Source of the DNA: CAVRXQ01 sp963725215
GTDB taxonomy: Bacteria; Actinomycetota; Acidimicrobiia; Acidimicrobiales; Bog-793
Assembly (NCBI GenBank): GCA_963725215.1
Contig: CAVRXQ010000007.1
Span: forward strand, 310,001 to 374,000
DNA: 64,000 nucleotides
Direction: 5' to 3'
Under the pieces are notes generated by a model that was not told the origin of the DNA, searched no databases, and saw only the letters and a program-made list of their open reading frames with translations. This document shows positions 8,514 to 17,182 of this stretch, piece after piece. Numbering within the stretch: the stretch's first letter is position 1; each line of letters begins with the position of its first letter. Both the position numbers and the translations under genes were made by a program.

Positions 8514-8715
8514 AAGGGGATCCAGCGGGACGCGAAATTCCGCCGCGCCCGATTCGGACCCCCGATCGGTCCCCGTGGAGTCTGGCGCGAGCTAGATCTC
8601 GCTGCGGATCGGATTGACATTCGAGTGCACCCGCTGCGACGCTCCTATTTCGTCGTCACCGTCGATCGAAACGAAGCGAGACGCACGCGCGATCTTGCAA
8701 CAGGAGGACTTAGTC

Positions 8716-9483
8716 GTGAACCTCGAAGGGTGCAGTGCGGTTGTGAGTGGTGGCGCCTCGGGGCTTGGTGCTGGGTCGGTGCGGCGCCTCGTGGCCGCTG
8801 GCGTCCACTGTGTCGTTCTCGACGTCGACGGGAAAGCCGGTGCCGCCATCGAAGCCGAGCTCGGCCCGAATGTCACTTTCGCCGAAGGCGACGTAACGCG
8901 CTCTGATGCCGTGAATCACGCAGTGCACGAGTCGACATCTCACGGTCCACTACGCATCGCGGTCAGTTGTGCCGGGATCGCACGCGCGCGAAGGGTTATC
9001 AATCGGGAAGGAGTGCCTCACGATCCTGAGACATTCGAGCTCGTGATGCGCGTGAACGTTTACGGCACCTTCAACCTGATGACTCTGGCGGCGGCGGAGA
9101 TTGCCAAGACTGAACCCCTGAACGATGGCGTGCGCGGTGTCCTAATAAACACGGCATCCGTCGCTGCGTTCGAGGGCCAAACTGGTCAACTCGCCTATTC
9201 CGCGAGCAAGGGCGCGATCGCCGGTATGACCCTTCCCGCAGCGCGCGACCTATCCGTCGTCGGAATACGGGTCGTGACGATCGCACCGGGCGTGTTCGAA
9301 ACTCCGTTGCTCGTCGGCCTCCTCGGAGACGCGCGCGCCGAACTCGGGGCCTCTGTGCTGTTTCCAAAGCGGCTGGGTACTCCCGATGATTATGCGAGTC
9401 TCGTGCTCGAGATCGCGAGGAACGACTACCTCAATGGCGAGGTCATCAGACTCGATGGAGGTGTCCGGCTTCCGCCGAAATGA
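8716..9483 (+). CDS. short-chain dehydrogenase, 3-hydroxyacyl-CoA dehydrogenase-like
   Basis: 255 aa. The Rossmann motif is SGGASGLG, LDVDGKAG marks NAD preference, and CAGIA matches the NAG-type strand. The catalytic Ser lies in INTASVAAFEGQ and the YxxxK pair in AYSASKGAIAGMT. The closest family is the type II 3-hydroxyacyl-CoA dehydrogenase (HSD17B10-like) used in branched-chain acyl-CoA breakdown, which suits the acyl-CoA island 7 kb downstream. GTG 8716 follows a clear AGGAGG at 8702-8707. The 202 bp upstream contain no gene I can support. Confidence 0.9.
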   Translation: MNLEGCSAVVSGGASGLGAGSVRRLVAAGVHCVVLDVDGKAGAAIEAELGPNVTFAEGDVTRSDAVNHAVHESTSHGPLRIAVSCAGIARARRVINREGVPHDPETFELVMRVNVYGTFNLMTLAAAEIAKTEPLNDGVRGVLINTASVAAFEGQTGQLAYSASKGAIAGMTLPAARDLSVVGIRVVTIAPGVFETPLLVGLLGDARAELGASVLFPKRLGTPDDYASLVLEIARNDYLNGEVIRLDGGVRLPPK

Positions 9484-9645
9484 CGAGGCGGTTCGCGTCA
9501 TCACTCCGCTAGTCGGCGAAAGTAGGCGTCAACGAACCTCGTAAACTTCGACGGCAATCCCGGCGCGGCTCTTGCCACGTCGCGGGTACAGCGATCACCT
9601 TCGAATGCCGAACATCCGAAGGTTGAGGCTCGCCGACGAGGCGGA

Positions 9646-11187
9646 GTGATGAACGGACACGTATCGGCGGCGGGGGTCAAAGACCGTTCCGACGCGCCAG
9701 CAGGCCAGTCGCCGCTCGCGGCACGACAGGCACGACGAGTGTTCGTTACCGTGGCGGCACTCGGCTTTTTCGGTTCGGTTCTCATCGCACTCTCGAGTCC
9801 GCGCCTAGTCGATGGTGGGGCGATCTCTTGGTGGTATTCGATTTCCTTTCCGTTTGGAGCAAACGGCAACCGCGCCGCGCTCTATCTCGGGATGGGGTTT
9901 CTGAGCGCGGCGTGGCTCGCCCTCGGCTTCACCTTGAGAACGAACGGAGTCACGACCCGCTACGAGATGTTCCTTGTAGCAGCGGCATGGATGGCCCCGC
10001 TCGTTATTTCTCCCGCGGTGTTCAGCCGCGACGTGTACAGCTACCTCGCGCAAGGGGCGATCCTGCACGTCGGCATGGATCCCTACCACCACGGGCCGAT
10101 CGTTCTCAGTCACACGAGTTTCCGGCACCTTGCCGACGCAGTCTCGCCCTTTTGGTGGAGGACTCCTGCTCCCTACGGCCCGCTTTTTCTCGGAATCGTC
10201 AGTCTGATCGTCGGGGTGACGGGATCGAATCTTGTTGCCGGGGTGATCGTCGTACGCGTTTTCGCACTCGCCGGAGTAGCTCTTGTCGCTCTGTTCGCCC
10301 CCCGACTCGCCCGACTGCTCGGAGCGGATCCGCTGCGGGCGTTGTGGATCGGTGCGATGAGCCCGCTCGCGGCGCTCGAACTTGTGCTTGCTGGTCACAA
10401 CGACGCTCTGATGGCGGGGTTGGTGCTCGCCGGTGTGACGCTGGCGATCGAGGGGCGATATCGCACGGGCATCGCCTTGTGCGCCGTCGCGGCGGTCGTG
10501 AAGCTGCCCGCGCTCGCGGCGGTCGTCTTCCTCGCGATTGTGTGGGTTCGTTCCGAGCACAGCACCAAGCGGCGCTTGGGGACGTTCTTCGAAGCAGGGG
10601 CCATCACGGCCGTGGTGATCGGCGGAGTGAGCGCGGCCACAGGCGTCGGTCTCGGGTGGTTCTCCGCCGCGGTCCTCACGGTTCCCGGCAAGGTGCACCT
10701 CGCCATCACGCCGGTGACCCAGCTCGGCTGGACGATAGGGCCCGTCTTGAGAGCGCTCGGTGCGCAGGTGAGCGACCGTGATGTCGCATCGGGATTCGGG
10801 GTAGCAGCGGACATCGCGCTCATCATTTTCGGGGCCCTGCTGCTCTATCGAACGCGGCGGACAAATGTCGTCGTCAATCTCGGCGTGTTCTTCGTTGCCG
10901 TCGCGCTGTTCGGACCGGCTGCTTGGCCGTGGTACTTCATCTGGGGCCTCGCGCTGCTCGCGTGTGTGGTCGATTTTCAGCAGTCGATCGCGGTTCCGGC
11001 TCTCGTCGTCGTCTCGGTGTTCCTCGTAAAGCCCGACGGGATCCTCGCCCTGCCCGTCGGTTCTTCCCCGGTTGTCCTCGCGATCTATCTCATGTTGAGC
11101 GGTGGCGCGCTCGTCTACTTCCGACGAATTCGAGGACGGTCTCGTCGAGCGGCGGTGCGAGCCGAAGCCACTGCCGCGGCGGACTAG
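9646..11187 (+). CDS. MptA/MptB-like alpha-1,6-mannosyltransferase (GT-C)
   Basis: 513-aa polytopic protein with about 12-13 hydrophobic segments. The first external loop carries SRDVYSYLAQG and GMDPYHHGP, the conserved acidic loop of polyprenol-phosphomannose-dependent alpha-1,6-mannosyltransferases that extend lipomannan and lipoarabinomannan cores. GHNDALMAG is another family element. The enzyme would act on the outer face of the membrane with polyprenyl-phosphate-mannose. Start is GTG 9646 or ATG 9649. The next gene begins 2 bp after its stop, so the pair is one operon. Confidence 0.85.
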   Translation: MMNGHVSAAGVKDRSDAPAGQSPLAARQARRVFVTVAALGFFGSVLIALSSPRLVDGGAISWWYSISFPFGANGNRAALYLGMGFLSAAWLALGFTLRTNGVTTRYEMFLVAAAWMAPLVISPAVFSRDVYSYLAQGAILHVGMDPYHHGPIVLSHTSFRHLADAVSPFWWRTPAPYGPLFLGIVSLIVGVTGSNLVAGVIVVRVFALAGVALVALFAPRLARLLGADPLRALWIGAMSPLAALELVLAGHNDALMAGLVLAGVTLAIEGRYRTGIALCAVAAVVKLPALAAVVFLAIVWVRSEHSTKRRLGTFFEAGAITAVVIGGVSAATGVGLGWFSAAVLTVPGKVHLAITPVTQLGWTIGPVLRALGAQVSDRDVASGFGVAADIALIIFGALLLYRTRRTNVVVNLGVFFVAVALFGPAAWPWYFIWGLALLACVVDFQQSIAVPALVVVSVFLVKPDGILALPVGSSPVVLAIYLMLSGGALVYFRRIRGRSRRAAVRAEATAAAD

Positions 11188-11189
11188 AG

Positions 11190-12836
11190 ATGTCGAAGGT
11201 CGAACCGACGCTCGAATCTCGGTCGAGAGAACCGAATGGCGCCTTGGCGCCGCAAGCGCTCCTCGATCGACAAACTCCGAAGCGAATCGAGCGGCGCACG
11301 AATCGTGTCCTCGCAATCGTCGTGCCCGCGGTGATCGCCATGGTCCTTAGTGCAATCGACATCACGGCGAGGAGCATTTGGCTTGACGAGTCGGCGAGTT
11401 TGTCGATCGCGAGTCAGCACGGACGGGCGCTTTGGCACGCCATCGCCCGTGACGGCGGCAACATGTCTGGCTACTACCTCATACTGCACGTTCTCATCTC
11501 GGCGTTCGGCGACGGACTTGTCGTGTTGCGCCTTCCTTCGGCGATCTCTGTTGGGGTCACCGTGTTGTTCGTCTCCCTGATCGCGAGTCGGCTCTTTGAC
11601 GATCTCGCCGCGTTCGTCGCCGGATTGTTGACTGCGGTGAGCCTCCCTCTCGTGTACTGGGGCCAGGACGCTCGTGGATACGCGCCGATGGTCGCGTTCG
11701 TCACGGCGTCGTACTACTTCCTCGTCGTTCTCGACGGACGCGGTTCTGGTCGCGCGAGATCCCGATGGCCCTGGATCGGTTATGTCGTGGCAACGACCCT
11801 TGCGGCGTATATGAGCTACGTCGCGGTCCTGGCGGTGTTGGCGCAGCTCTTCTGGATCGGCGTCGCGCGCCGTCCATGGCGGAAGGTGGCGAGTGCCGTT
11901 GCGGTCTGTGTCGTCCTCTGGTCCCCGCTGCTCGCCCTCGCGGCGAACCGGGGGACCGGTCAACTCGATTGGCTTCAGCGCCCGGGCATCGAGGCGCTCT
12001 CTGTCGTCATCGCGACCGTTTCTTCGGCCTCGCAACAGCCGACCATCCATCGAACGGCGACGAGCGGTGCGCTCGAGGCGTTCACCGCCCTCGTCGTCGT
12101 CGGCCTTGCCGGCTTTGCGATCTTTTCCCGTCGCGAACGGGATCGCCGAGGTCAAATCGTCCTCCTCACCAGCTGGATCGCGGTACCGGTCGCGTTGGCC
12201 TTCGCCGAGTCCTACGTCACACAGCCGGTGTTCTTGTCAAGGAACCTGCTGATGTGCGTCCCGCCGGTGGCGATCGTGGTGAGCCTCGCCGTCGCGATCC
12301 GAAGAATCCCGCGCGCCGTCGGTCTCGGCGCGCTCGTCGTGATCGGCGGGCTGAGGGTCGCCCAACTCGCCCCCTCCTACGGCGAGTCGTCCGAGAACTG
12401 GCGCGCGGCGACCGCATACGTCATCGCGCAATCGCGTGCCAAGGACTGCGTCGCCTTCTACCCGTCAGACGCTCGGCAGGCCTTCGACTATTACGTCTTG
12501 CACACGAAACGCGATCTCTCTGTTGCCCCGCAACCGGTGCTCCCCTCACTTGCGTTCAGCGAGGTTCGACCGTTCGTCGAGGTGTACGCGACGATGACGG
12601 TCAAAGAGATCACAAATCTCGAACTCTCTTGCGGCCGTCTGTGGTTCGTTTCGAGCCATAACGGCTCGCCGAAGGGAACAACGAGCTCCGCCGCGCACTA
12701 CTACCGGTACGAGGAGCTCCTCTCGCACCTTTCCGCCGCGTTCGTGCACATGCGGGTCGAGCGCTTCGGATGGGCGGATCCTGTTCGCGTCGAGCTGTTC
12801 TCCTCCGCCCGGTTTGTTCAGGGGCGAAGCCCGTAA
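11190..12836 (+). CDS. GT39/ArnT-like polytopic glycosyltransferase
   Basis: 548 aa. After a charged N-terminal tail of about 40 residues there are some 10-11 membrane helices, and the first external loop has the catalytic-type acidic pair in WLDESASLSIAS. YWGQDARGYAPM is also characteristic of the GT39/PMT_2 family. The C-terminal 150 residues are predicted external and soluble. It likely transfers a sugar from a polyprenyl-phosphate donor to an envelope acceptor. ATG 11190 lies just after the upstream stop. Its 3' end overlaps the convergent gene by 19 bp. Confidence 0.8.
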   Translation: MSKVEPTLESRSREPNGALAPQALLDRQTPKRIERRTNRVLAIVVPAVIAMVLSAIDITARSIWLDESASLSIASQHGRALWHAIARDGGNMSGYYLILHVLISAFGDGLVVLRLPSAISVGVTVLFVSLIASRLFDDLAAFVAGLLTAVSLPLVYWGQDARGYAPMVAFVTASYYFLVVLDGRGSGRARSRWPWIGYVVATTLAAYMSYVAVLAVLAQLFWIGVARRPWRKVASAVAVCVVLWSPLLALAANRGTGQLDWLQRPGIEALSVVIATVSSASQQPTIHRTATSGALEAFTALVVVGLAGFAIFSRRERDRRGQIVLLTSWIAVPVALAFAESYVTQPVFLSRNLLMCVPPVAIVVSLAVAIRRIPRAVGLGALVVIGGLRVAQLAPSYGESSENWRAATAYVIAQSRAKDCVAFYPSDARQAFDYYVLHTKRDLSVAPQPVLPSLAFSEVRPFVEVYATMTVKEITNLELSCGRLWFVSSHNGSPKGTTSSAAHYYRYEELLSHLSAAFVHMRVERFGWADPVRVELFSSARFVQGRSP

Positions 12837-14110
12837 CCGACGTAGGTCATGCCGCTCATTACGAGCAAGAGCGTCGTTCCGACGCCGAGAAGCACCCAGT
12901 AGCCGCGCCCGCTCAAGTAGCGCGTGTACACGAGCAATGCGGGGAAGGCGGTGATCAACATCCTCGGATTCGGAGGCACGTGTTCGGAGGTGACGGTCAA
13001 GAACGCGATCCCGAGCACCCACACGAGCGCCTCAGGGGGAACATCGGCGCGTCGGCGGAACAACAAGAAGATTCCCACCGCGAGGAATGCCGCACCCAAG
13101 AGCCCTGAGACGAGGTTCCAGTCGATTAGATGGATGTCGAAATTCGTGAAGGAGATCTCCTGCGCCAGGTACTGGGCCTGGTGCAATAGCGCGAGGGGCT
13201 CGGTCTGTTCTCCCCAGCCGTTGCGCTGCGCCCAGAAGAACGCGAGCGGCGTCCCGGTGTGCGCCCACAAGAACGCGCAGAATCCGACGAAGCCCGCGGG
13301 CGCGATGACGAGGGCCGGGAGGCTCTGGCGCGTCTCCGTCGATCTAGCACCGTGGTGCTTTGCGACGCGAATCACGGCGACCGCACAGACGGCGATGAGG
13401 ACGAGCCCGTTCGGCCCGACGGCGGTCGCGATTCCGGCTAGGACCCCGGCGAGCACCCATCGCTTGTGGTGCAAGGCGAGCAGACAGCCGGCGGCGAGAG
13501 GGATGAGGAGCCCTTCGCTGTAGACCATCGAGAAGACGACCGAGCCGGGGAAGAGGCAGAACCAAACGACGGCCTTCTTCGCCACCTGTTCACCCCACCA
13601 AAGCATCGCCAGTCGCCGGACGAGCACGACCGCGACGAAGCCGCCGATCCCCGAGATGATGAGACCGCCGAGCGTCAGCGGGATGAAAAGAGTGTGGCCA
13701 ACTGCCCACAACACCATCGGGTAGAGCGGGAAGAAGCCGAGGGTCGACTTCCCGTGTAGCGCGACCGTCGGGTACCAGCGCGTCGCGACCCGCAAGTACC
13801 ACACGCCGTCCCAGTTCGACAGTTCGGTGGCGAGCGAATAATGGAAGACCGCGCTGTCGAACAGACCGACCACGATCAATACGAGTCGCGTTCCGAGGTA
13901 GACGGCGAAAGGGAAGCGCAGCCGCGAAACGAGATCGGAGACGCGCTCGGCGCGAGTTCGGGCCGTTGCAGTTGCTACCCCTCTTGCGCCCGCCGACGAG
14001 ATGGCTGGATCGGTGTCGACCTCCGCCACCGGAGAAGCCTCAAGGCGCGTGAGCTCAGCCTCCGAAACCTGAGCCATGTGCCAAATCGTACGAGCTGACT
14101 TCGGCTTCAT
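12818..14110 (-). CDS. PIG-V-like mannosyltransferase (GT-C)
   Basis: 430-aa polytopic protein. The motif NWDGVWYLRVATRWYP in the first external loop and FFPLYPMVLW after it are typical of bacterial PIG-V-like (GPI mannosyltransferase 2 family) proteins. About 9-10 helices follow. The start at ATG 14110 overlaps the stop of the upstream 784-aa protein as ATGA, so both are translationally coupled and probably act on the same envelope polymer. A second ATG at 14077 is possible but loses the overlap. Confidence 0.82.
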   Translation of the reverse strand: MKPKSARTIWHMAQVSEAELTRLEASPVAEVDTDPAISSAGARGVATATARTRAERVSDLVSRLRFPFAVYLGTRLVLIVVGLFDSAVFHYSLATELSNWDGVWYLRVATRWYPTVALHGKSTLGFFPLYPMVLWAVGHTLFIPLTLGGLIISGIGGFVAVVLVRRLAMLWWGEQVAKKAVVWFCLFPGSVVFSMVYSEGLLIPLAAGCLLALHHKRWVLAGVLAGIATAVGPNGLVLIAVCAVAVIRVAKHHGARSTETRQSLPALVIAPAGFVGFCAFLWAHTGTPLAFFWAQRNGWGEQTEPLALLHQAQYLAQEISFTNFDIHLIDWNLVSGLLGAAFLAVGIFLLFRRRADVPPEALVWVLGIAFLTVTSEHVPPNPRMLITAFPALLVYTRYLSGRGYWVLLGVGTTLLLVMSGMTYVGYGLRP

Positions 14111-16461
14111 CGGCCGTCACCCCGGAAACCGCCGTACTGCCGCTCCCTCAACCTCTGCTGGACCTTCGTCCAGATCTCAGCGCCTGGCCGTGTGTGGTTT
14201 GGGTCACCGATGGCGTGGGCGAACCACGCCGCGACGGCCCGCGATCCCGGGAGCCCCATTTCGACGATTACGGCGTTGACGGAGTTGAGATACAAGAATT
14301 CCCTCAGGTTGGCGACTTTTCGTCGGCCGATGGTGGCCGGACCGACCGAGCCGTAGACGACGACGTGTTCGCCTCTCCTCGGGACTTCGGTCCACGACGA
14401 CTCGTGCCGCCCGATGCGGAAATCGGTGAGCGCGGTGAAATCGACCTCGACGAGGTCGTCCGAGCTCGTCCCGAGAATGAACGATCCGCGATCACGATTC
14501 ACGTTCTGCACGACGCCGGCGACCGCTGCCCCTCGAGGTGTTCCACCTTCCACGATGACTCGATTCGCGCTCACGGATTCGACAGCGGGCGCGATGTAGG
14601 GGACGAAAGGTATGAGGACCGGGTTGTTCGCTACCGCGTTGGTAAGCAGTCCTTCAACGTCGTAGGGCATGAGACCACTCGACAGCGGTGTGGATCTCCG
14701 GTCGAGCCCGCGACGCAGCGCGTAGCCGCCGATGAGCTTGAAACGCATTCCACTCACCGCTTGCCACACCATCGCCTCGTCGGTGCTCGGCTCGACGTAC
14801 GGGTAGGTAAGAACGACGCTGTCTTTCGCGATCGCCGACAGCGACGAGGCGGAGAGCGATTCCGACGCGAGCGCAGGTTGGGATGAATACGGCCAGTTGG
14901 GCAGCAAGCTCAACACGACCAGCGCGACGACGCCCCATCCGGTGATCGAAAACCATCGCCTCGTATTCCAACGCGCGGTCTCGTTGGCCGCTTGGGGGAC
15001 GCCTTCCAGACGCAGTCGCTCGTCGTGTCGAGCTGTGATACCCGCTCCGAGCGCGCACGCGACGAAGAACGCGACGAGAAGCGAAATACGTGACGGGACA
15101 AGATCCCGCATCACCGGCCAGTGGGTGAACCACGAGAACGGCAGGTGCACGTCGTAGACGGTGGAGCCGACATGTAATTTTTGGCCCAGAGACAAGACGA
15201 AATCGACTGCCGCGATGAGCAAGGAGAACTGCAACCAGCGCGACCTCCGGTAGCGGATCGCGAAATACACCAGCAGCGCAAGTAGAGGGATGCCGAGGTA
15301 ACTGCCGTTCTCGTCGACATTCGTCGACCCGCCGACGAGCTTCGAACCGAAAGTTGAGAGCGAACTCGGCGTGAGCAACTGCCATCGTGTCGGGCTGAGT
15401 GGACCTAGCAGGTTCGCGTCGTAGCGCGCGCCGGGCGGATAGGGCGGGCCGATGTAATGCAACCCTCCGTGTTCCATCACGTGGATCGCGTCCATGCAAC
15501 ACGCCGCGGTAATGGCGCCCCCGATTGCGAGACCCAAGAGCGCGAACGGGATGCGGCGGGGAACTTTTCGCGGATGAGAGACCGCGAGCAGAATGACCGC
15601 GATCGCGCCCGAAATCGAGGTCGTGACCAGCACTTCCGGACTCACGTAGAACTCCGCCGTCGCGAAGAGCCCGAGGAGAACGCCCCACCCGACGACATCA
15701 CGCGTCGACCTCACGCAGACCTCGTATGCACAGAGGAAGATCAGCGGAGGAAGGGGTACGAACGCGAGGTTGAGGTGAGTCGAGGACTGGCCGATCATGT
15801 ACGGTGAAAACCCGTAGTAGGCGCCGGCAACAAACGCAGCCGGTCGATAGTGCGAGACGCGCGCGACGACGTAGTACATAGCCCCTGCAGAAAGGGCGAA
15901 CGAGAGCCACCGCAGAACGTTCTCGCTCGCCACGGCGTTCGACACGAGAGTGATCGGGGTCGTGATCAGCCCGAGGAAAGGCATGATCGTGTTCTGCGCA
16001 AGGTTCACCCCTACGGGGTAATTCATCCACGTTGTCACGTAGAAGTTGTGGTTGTGCAGCAAGGCGAACGGGGTCCACGCGAGAAACCACACCGTCTGTG
16101 CCGGGTCTTTTCCACCGCCACAGCTGCAGGTGGCGATGCGGTTCGGATCCCACGGATACGTCGGCAAGTTGGCGAACAACCCGACGATGGCGTAGGCGAG
16201 GAACACGCTCGCCCCGAAGGCCCATCGCCGCGCACCGATCCATGCGCAGATCGCGCGTGCGCGTCCTACGACGGTCATCATCCTTGATTCGTGCGACCGT
16301 TCGGAGTCAATGTCAGGTGCGCGCTCCGCTCCGGGGTCGACGTCACGAACGAGCGAACCAGGACCCATCGTCTCCTTCTCAATCCAGGGTGTTTCGTCCG
16401 GTAAGTCTCGTCGACGCGCGAAGCGCTTCGCAGAAAACGCCTGGTCCTCGATCCTGACCAC
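14107..16461 (-). CDS. large GT-C-like membrane protein of unknown function
   Basis: 784 aa by the longest frame. About 75 polar N-terminal residues precede some 12 membrane helices to residue 570, then an external soluble C-terminal region of about 200 residues. The first external loop has YPWDPNRIATCSCGGGKDP, with a CSC motif and acidic residues, and NYPVGVNLAQNT follows. This layout matches uncharacterised actinobacterial GT-C proteins, but I recognise no named family. The start is uncertain: GTG 16461, ATG 16368 (after AAGGAG) or ATG 16281 near the first helix. Coupled to the PIG-V-like gene downstream. Confidence 0.72.
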   Translation of the reverse strand: MVRIEDQAFSAKRFARRRDLPDETPWIEKETMGPGSLVRDVDPGAERAPDIDSERSHESRMMTVVGRARAICAWIGARRWAFGASVFLAYAIVGLFANLPTYPWDPNRIATCSCGGGKDPAQTVWFLAWTPFALLHNHNFYVTTWMNYPVGVNLAQNTIMPFLGLITTPITLVSNAVASENVLRWLSFALSAGAMYYVVARVSHYRPAAFVAGAYYGFSPYMIGQSSTHLNLAFVPLPPLIFLCAYEVCVRSTRDVVGWGVLLGLFATAEFYVSPEVLVTTSISGAIAVILLAVSHPRKVPRRIPFALLGLAIGGAITAACCMDAIHVMEHGGLHYIGPPYPPGARYDANLLGPLSPTRWQLLTPSSLSTFGSKLVGGSTNVDENGSYLGIPLLALLVYFAIRYRRSRWLQFSLLIAAVDFVLSLGQKLHVGSTVYDVHLPFSWFTHWPVMRDLVPSRISLLVAFFVACALGAGITARHDERLRLEGVPQAANETARWNTRRWFSITGWGVVALVVLSLLPNWPYSSQPALASESLSASSLSAIAKDSVVLTYPYVEPSTDEAMVWQAVSGMRFKLIGGYALRRGLDRRSTPLSSGLMPYDVEGLLTNAVANNPVLIPFVPYIAPAVESVSANRVIVEGGTPRGAAVAGVVQNVNRDRGSFILGTSSDDLVEVDFTALTDFRIGRHESSWTEVPRRGEHVVVYGSVGPATIGRRKVANLREFLYLNSVNAVIVEMGLPGSRAVAAWFAHAIGDPNHTRPGAEIWTKVQQRLRERQYGGFRGDGR

Positions 16462-16486
16462 ACGAGGGCGGAAGAGCGAACGAGCC

Positions 16487-17092
16487 TCACTCCCGAGGGG
16501 AGCTGGCTAGCGCGCTGCTCGCGATCGCGGCGATCGCCATGTCCGTGAGCAAGCGGTGCATCTCGTTGCGTTCGAGTCGCGCGCTGAACGGAGTCGAGTT
16601 CATCAACCCGAATGCCGCGTGGACGGCTGCGCGCGCTCGTGAGCGCGAAAGGGCAAGCTTTGCCGCGACGACCGTGTCGATCCACAGCTCGACGTAGGAG
16701 CGTTGCAGCTCGCGGACTCGTTCTTGGTCCGCTTCGCTGAGACAGTCGAGGTCGCGGCTCTGGACCGTGATCAACTCCGGATGGTCAAGTGCGAAGTCGA
16801 CGTGAAACTCGACCAACGACGTCAACGCCGAGCCGTCACGCGACGGGCTAGTACGAACGCGGGCGCCACGGAGGAGCTCTTCACTCACGCCGATCAGGAT
16901 TTCGGCGAGCAGCGCCTCTTTTGCCGGAAAATGCCTGTACAGCGCAGGACCGGTTACCCCGACCGCGGCGCCGAGGTCGTCGATCGACGTTCCTCGGAAG
17001 CCTCGCTCGACAAACATGTGGGCTGCGACGTCGAGGATCTGCTGACGACGCGCCCGAGGCGGTGGAACGTCGCCTTCGGAGGTGTCGCTCAC
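16487..17092 (-). CDS. TetR-family regulator of the acyl-CoA carboxylase operon
   Basis: 201 aa. N-terminal HTH (residues 14-60) has ILDVAAHMFVERGFRGTSIDDLGAAVGVTGPALYRHFPAKEALL, a canonical TetR motif. The C-terminal ligand domain resembles regulators of acyl-CoA catabolism. It is transcribed divergently from the carboxylase genes, with one perfect 16-bp palindrome between them. Autoregulation and repression of the carboxylase operon, relieved by an acyl-CoA, is the likely scheme (inference). It lies 25 bp upstream of the 784-aa membrane protein on the same strand. Confidence 0.9.
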   Translation of the reverse strand: MSDTSEGDVPPPRARRQQILDVAAHMFVERGFRGTSIDDLGAAVGVTGPALYRHFPAKEALLAEILIGVSEELLRGARVRTSPSRDGSALTSLVEFHVDFALDHPELITVQSRDLDCLSEADQERVRELQRSYVELWIDTVVAAKLALSRSRARAAVHAAFGLMNSTPFSARLERNEMHRLLTDMAIAAIASSALASSPRE

Positions 17093-17139
17093 TGTCTCCC
17101 TCGACGATTTCGCAGGAAGCCGCTATCGTAGCGGTCCGA

Positions 17140-17155
17140 GTTAACGATCGTTAAC
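17140..17155. promoter_or_regulatory. TetR operator, perfect palindrome
   Basis: GTTAACGATCGTTAAC is a perfect 16-bp inverted repeat in the 66-90 bp between the divergent TetR and carboxylase genes. A smaller repeat, CGCTA-TCG-TAGCG, lies at 17121-17133. The position suits control of both promoters. Confidence 0.7.
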
Positions 17156-17182
17156 GGCATGAGCGGAAGAGAGGTCCGAGAC

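Noticed and set aside
8614..8651. TTGACA at 8614 before the SDR gene as a promoter
   Set aside because: The nearest TATTTC-like box is 26 bp away, too far for a sigma-70 promoter.
9805..11316. 503-codon minus-strand frame opposite the MptA/B-like gene
   Set aside because: Extreme Arg/Glu/Asp composition and no ribosome site; mirror of hydrophobic codons on the other strand.
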